Assembly (NCBI GenBank): GCA_027574665.1
Contig: CM050666.1
Location: 1,984,001 to 2,048,000, forward strand
DNA length: 64,000 nucleotides
DNA from: Rhynochetos jubatus
Lineage: Eukaryota; Chordata; Aves; Eurypygiformes; Rhynochetidae
Direction of reading: 5' to 3'
The position numbers and the translations under genes were made by a program. Shown in pieces: positions 59,201 through 64,000 of the stretch; the stretch's first letter is position 1, and every line of letters begins with the position of its first letter. Below the pieces are notes generated by a model. The model saw only the letters and a list, made by a program, of their open reading frames with translations. It made no database searches and was not told where the DNA came from.

Positions 59201-60278
59201 CCCTCCTGCCTGCCTGGCCTCCCCAGGAGTACTTAAATCAACCCTAAATGAGCTCTTTAAAGGAAATGTAGGCAATCAGTGGTGAATTATTGCAAAGCAC
59301 AAGGGCTTTCTTAAAAGCGATGAGCACTTATTGGTCATCTGGACTCCAGAAGGCACAGCCCTTTAAATCAAAACTCATGGGTTGGACTAAGCAATGACTC
59401 TGCCATGCTTCCTTGAGCAGAGTCTGTGCGGGCAGATTGCCATCATCTTCCTCCCTCCCTGTTGTCCTTTCAACCCATCCTCTTCAATATGATCCCTGTG
59501 TGGTCTGCTCCCTCTTTACAAACTCACTTTTGCTAACTGTTTTTCAGTCTGAGGACAGTGTGTGCTCAGTCTTTGGCTGGTTTCGAGACCACCTTGAGCT
59601 CTTTCCACACTAACCTGCTTGGAGCCACAGGGAGCCCAGCTAAAATCAGAAGATCATGGAAAATGGTACCCTATTGCTCAGGAAAGGGGTGTCATTCTCT
59701 TCAGGGGGGTGCTGTGATATGTGAGTCTGTCATTGAGCCTTTCATCATCCACCATGTTTGCAAACAGCATCTACAAACCTGAGCTTTGAATAGGGAAGGA
59801 AAACACATAGTTTGGGACATTTCATTCACCTCCTTCTTTCTGAATTTTGGGGAGATAGATGAGTTAGCATTTTCATCTTCTTTGCCAGAAAATACAATAA
59901 TGATGTACTCCTGAATCCAGAAGCTGGGACTTCAAAAATTTTGCTAAATATCTTAAAATCAGTGATAAAATCCTGAAAGTTAGCAAGACCTGCAGCACAT
60001 GAGTGCTCACATATCTCTCTGCCTTTTACAGTCAGGCTGAGGCTCGGGTGGGACTCCAGCCACTTGCCCTGACTCCCCTTGCCTTTCCTAAGCCATCCAA
60101 GTGAGGGGGGCAGTGGATCAGAGCAGTCTACTTTTAACATGAAGACAAGACATTCATCAACAGTCTGATCCGCTAATTTCCTTGTTGTGTGGTGGCTGGG
60201 AATGACAGCTCTGTAATCTCACCCGGGGAAGTCACCCTGTGGATCATACTGTCAAGGAAATCACAGCTAATGTTTTGA
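50238..60278. other. Non-coding stretch, no supported gene
   Basis: About 10 kb without recognised exon, RNA gene or young repeat. AT-rich blocks that may be conserved non-coding sequence are at 51690-52030, 55180-55330 (with a TTTA run near 55203-55224) and 55640-55800. Open frames up to about 180 codons occur on both strands without domain signature. Confidence 0.5.
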
Positions 60279-60309
60279 GTTAACTCTTTCTGACTAAACC
60301 CAGCACACA
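60279..60309 (-). repeat. Tip of an ERVL-like LTR (31 bp)
   Basis: The plus strand reads gttaactctttctgactaaa cccagcacaca, matching the terminal bases of the provirus LTR (gttaaccctttcctgactga acccagcacaca, ending at 6389) with about 29 of 32 positions aligned. Only the extreme LTR end is recognisable; the rest of an LTR is not visible to the left apart from a possible AAAACATT block. It may be the remnant of an eroded or deleted LTR. Confidence 0.55.
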
Positions 60310-61814
60310 GTCGTAGTGCACTGTTGTGTGGCAGCTCTTTGGGAAATGATGTTTTAGGAGACAAGGATGGCAAACCCTTGATGACCTCCCTCTCTTTGCA
60401 GCCTGACATCTTTTCACTCAAGCATTTATTAATTATTTCTCAACATGAAGCCTGACATATTTGGTGCCTACCTTGAAGATACTCCTCTGGCACTGGTTAC
60501 CCTACTAACACCAACTCCCCTGCCTGTAATGTGCTGAGCCATTAGGACCCCACAAAGACCCCATTGCATAATAGGGCAGAGCAGTTGTCCACACTGTTTA
60601 GGGGATGTGGCATCCATGTGCTGCAGTCTTAGAGCTTGTTGGGTATTTAGTGAACATGAAAAATCCTGAAGTTAGTGAATCTCATAACTTCAGTCTTGGA
60701 TGAGAGAGGGTATGTTTCCATGGCACACTGACATGCAGGGCTGCAGCACCCAGGCTGCTGTTCAGTATCAGGCATTCTCATGCAGGATGCTCCTCTCCCC
60801 TACAGCTCTGACTGCAAGTGCAGACAGAAACAAGCTTTGTTGCCTCTGTCAACCCCACTGACACCACCTGCACCTGTGGGGTTGGGATACCTGTGAAAAT
60901 CAGGACAGCAAGGAAAGAATTCCAAATAATTCATGGAAGCTTGAGGGTGAAGCTTGCCTATGCTTCTGCCATAAGGGGTGAAAGAGAGGTTTAGGAGCCA
61001 AGACTGAGTCAGAAAACCATTTGGTCCATGCTGCCTGGCTTCCTGGCTTTCAATGATGTACTGGCTTTCTGGGGGCAGGGAGTGGTGCTCTGTAGTTTCT
61101 GCTTCTGAGTCTGGACCAGCCAGCAGTGCAAGGATCCTGAGGGAGCAAGCAGCGGACAGCATGAGCTTATTGCCTGAGCACACAGCAGGGGAGGGAGCCT
61201 TTTTTCCTTATCCCTTCTCAGTGGAACAACATTTCTGATTTTTAGTTCCCACATGTGTCATGTCAAATACAAAAGCAGACCTCTGAGCAGGCACTGAAAT
61301 ATACCTTTTGTCTTCTGCTCTCTGTCCCCATCTCAGGTTCATCTCCTGCCTCATTCTTTGCAAGCTTTTGTTGTATTTGTCATAGCAGGCCCATGCTCAA
61401 CACATTTCATTTCTCAGTCCTTCCTGCTAAGGTTACTGATCCAGCCCTTCAGTGTGCTTATCGGTTCCTCTTGAATACACTTGGATGTGGTTATCATCTG
61501 GAGAGTTCAGATGCCTGCCTGAAGTTGCCCCCCTTTCTCTGAAGTCTCCCACCAATCCTTGAGATGCTGCTTAGTGATGCACAAGTATCGCTTCAAGCTT
61601 GTGAATTTACCACTGAGGTGCAGGTAGACACGTTCAAGTTCCATGGGGCACCAAGTCTGTGAAGGAGCCTCTCCTTGTGCTGTGATGCTCCAATGTCATC
61701 ATCATCATTACGAATTGATGCCACTTGTGTCTTTTGCTAGAAACTGATGACTTTTAACCAGCAAGTGGAACCTGACAGCTCTGCTCCCAGGACCAGCCCA
61801 CAGTAGTTGTGGAG
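60310..61814. other. No gene seen
   Basis: About 1.5 kb with no recognised exon or repeat. Confidence 0.45.
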
Positions 61815-62515
61815 TGTTATGGTTTAGCCCTGGCTGGCTATTAAGCACCACCAATTGCTCTACCACTCCACACGCCCCGCACACACCCCACACCCCCCCC
61901 CAGCTCCCAGTGAGGAAGGGTTGGAGGAAAAACAAAGGAGGCTTGTAAAAAGTTGAGATAAGAACTATTTAATTATACAAATGAAACTTATGGAGTTGCT
62001 ACAATGCTAGTGCTAATAAGTAATTCAAAGAACAGAAAAATAGAACAAATGATACAGAATCACACCACCCATGGACAGACACAGCCAGGTTCCAGGCAAG
62101 GCAGAAAACTGAATCCAAAAACCCTGAAAGAAAAATACCCAACAGAGGGAGGACACCCACACCCCACACCCACCCCCCATCAGCCCGGGTGCTGAGAGCA
62201 AGGAGAGGAAAAGAAACTTTCCAACCCCGACTCTTAGATCAATCTGCCTGACAAAAGACCGAAAGACTCTCCCACTCCGCTAATCACCCATCATGAGGTC
62301 CAAACAAAGACTGGTGCTGCGCTCCTGGCCGGAACCCCCAAGTTGACCCTCCCACACCTTCCTTACAAACTTCCCCCCCCCAACCCCTGCCTCGCCGGCT
62401 CGCAGTGCCGCTGGTACTAGGGTGACACCAACCACTCAGCTTGTTGTATTATGGAGTGAAACAAAATATAGACTGTCCCCAGGAGAGCAGCTCATTGCTG
62501 CCTCAGATTAGGACA
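61815..62515 (-). repeat. Solo LTR, ERVL-like, diverged subfamily
   Basis: About 701 bp. Its plus-strand left edge, tgttatggtttagccctggctggc, parallels tgtcgtggtttaactccagctagc at 5582. The following aaaaagttgagataagaact atttaatta matches the provirus LTR segment aaaattgagataagaactat ttactaatta. The right edge is placed at ggaca (62511-62515) because the flanking pentamers tggag (61810-61814) and cggag (62516-62520) agree at four of five bases, in keeping with a 5-bp ERVL target duplication. The middle is C-rich (long C runs at 61889-61901 and around 62370-62380). No internal region is present. Confidence 0.7.
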
Positions 62516-64000
62516 CGGAGGAATGGCTCTTCTCTCTGGGCAGATGTGCGGGGCCACCACCTTGCTATGAGATCCTACCAGTTTTCAGAGCCTGGCTAGT
62601 CTAGACAGTGCGTGTGACAAGTATCATCTTGTGACACTGTAGTAAGAGCTTCGGCTGATCATCTTAAGAGGGCTGTTCATGGTTGTTAAAAGATGACAGT
62701 TTATACACAAGGGCTTTGCTTTCCAGTCTTTTAAACAGTCTTTCCATTTTCCTAGGATCTCTCTCAGGCTCAGTCCACTAACTCACTGTTGTTAAAGGTG
62801 TCTAAAAAGATATAGTACTCCTTATATGCAAAAATATCTCAGTTCACTTCATCATTTTTTCTTAGGTAGGCAGTCCATTAGCATCTGCTATTGCTTGGAA
62901 AGTGTTGGAAAGTGTTGTGTTTGACCACCCTCTTTAAGTCAGTTCTTCTGGGTTAGAATGCAGTGCTGTGAATGTGACTGGAATGGCACTGGACCTGGTT
63001 GTTTCCAGTCAGCCTGGGTTTCTGGAGCTGATGGTTTTTCTTATAGTCTATAGTGGTTTTCTCTTTCTAATGCCAGAGTCACTAGAGAGGCCATGCTCTA
63101 AAATGTCAGACTACTTCTTTGGGGGGATAATGGATCAGTGACTTCATTTGAAGTTCAGCTCAGACCATTTCTCTTAAAGGTTGGTCCTTCTCAATACCAC
63201 GTCAACACATTCATTAGTTCAAATTTCATGCAAATATGATTTGAAATGTTCTTAATTATCTTAGACAAAGCTATGATACCTTTCCTTGACTTCCCATGTT
63301 ATTTCAGATAGTCCACAGTGACAGGCTGATTAACGGTAAATTTACACTGAGGTCCAGCTGGCCTATTACAAGAAGGGTGGGTGAAGCAAATGCAGAAGAC
63401 CCAGAGGTGATGTGTCCCTTTAGAGGATGTGTCACTGTTGGGTGGGGAAGGCTGGATGGGATCCGACTCCATCAAAGCCAATTCAGTATGTTGTTTAAAG
63501 TACCACACATTCTCAGTATCTTCCATATCCACCAACAGAGAACTAAATTGAAGCCTTTTGTTCTATCCCTATTTTCCTGAGGGTTTCTTCTCTCAGATTA
63601 GGTAGTTTATAACTAGCTCATATGTTAAAAAAGCTGATTTCATGCCTCTTGCATTTAATTTGTCTCTTCTGCTGAATTTTTTGTGTCTGGATGTGATCAG
63701 ATCAGTGGTTACACAATCTGTATTCAAACACGTGGTCTGTAGTTGACAACCTTTTGTTTATATATGTTTATTTTTTAAATCAGTACCCTACATCACTCAT
63801 TTATTAATTTCTGCAATGCCGTGCAGTTGTCATATGCACCAAATCTTACAAGCATCTTAGCAGAAACCTTATGTGTCCCTTGTTGCAAGTGCTTGTCAAT
63901 TCTCTCTTTCTCATTTAGACTTTCTTCTCAGTGTCTTGTAACTGTCTTTCAGCCATGGGCTTCCCTCTATTGTTGTGATTAGCAGGAGTGGCTGAACTCC
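62516..64000. other. No gene seen
   Basis: About 1.5 kb, AT-rich toward the right edge. No recognised exon, RNA or repeat. It could be intron or intergenic sequence. Confidence 0.45.

Noticed and set aside
1-64000. CRISPR arrays, bacterial operons, tRNA or rRNA genes.
   Set aside because: No regularly spaced identical repeats with unique spacers, no cloverleaf-type sequence and no rRNA blocks were seen; the sequence is vertebrate-like throughout.

Overview
This window looks like avian nuclear DNA, probably from a neoavian bird. The evidence is four or five CR1 (chicken repeat 1) LINE fragments of different ages, an avian class III (ERVL-like) provirus with its characteristic LTR, two more LTRs of that kind, and one class II-like solo LTR. 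No bacterial features, host protein-coding exons, tRNA or rRNA could be supported. Most of the 64 kb reads as intergenic or intronic sequence. The many open frames of 60-200 codons scattered through it have no recognisable protein signature.

Layout. Positions 1-6389 hold the right-hand part of a retroviral fossil on the minus strand. Reading leftwards from its 5' LTR (5582-6389) there are a tRNA-Lys-type primer binding site, a hydrophobic leader frame, a proline-rich gag region, protease, reverse transcriptase, RNase H and integrase. The 3' end and second LTR lie beyond the left edge. Positions 6590-8010 carry two old CR1 pieces. Positions 8011-21332 are non-repetitive and show no gene. A 5'-truncated but well-preserved CR1 copy occupies 21333-22570 (minus). 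Positions 22571-29969 are again non-coding. A solo LTR of class II type, with near-identical 6-bp flanks, lies at 29970-30635. Positions 30636-40953 are mostly non-coding with an ancient CR1 piece near 39290-39480. A solo LTR of the same family as the provirus, in the opposite orientation, lies at 40954-41731. A CR1 3' end is at 43100-43359 and an ancient CR1 3' end at 45250-45570. Positions 45571-61814 are non-coding with AT-rich islands, a perfect 39-bp tandem duplication and a short LTR tip. A more diverged LTR of the provirus superfamily occupies 61815-62515, and 62516-64000 shows nothing recognisable.

No host gene unit can be built from what is visible, so no pathway or operon can be described. 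The most unusual structures are inside the provirus: a multi-pass hydrophobic frame ahead of gag, and a gag proline-rich domain built from two nested in-frame minisatellites (18 bp x13 and 66 bp x3). AT-rich blocks of 150-250 bp between repeats may be conserved regulatory elements, but that needs cross-species alignment. All family assignments are from recognition by eye, without any database search.
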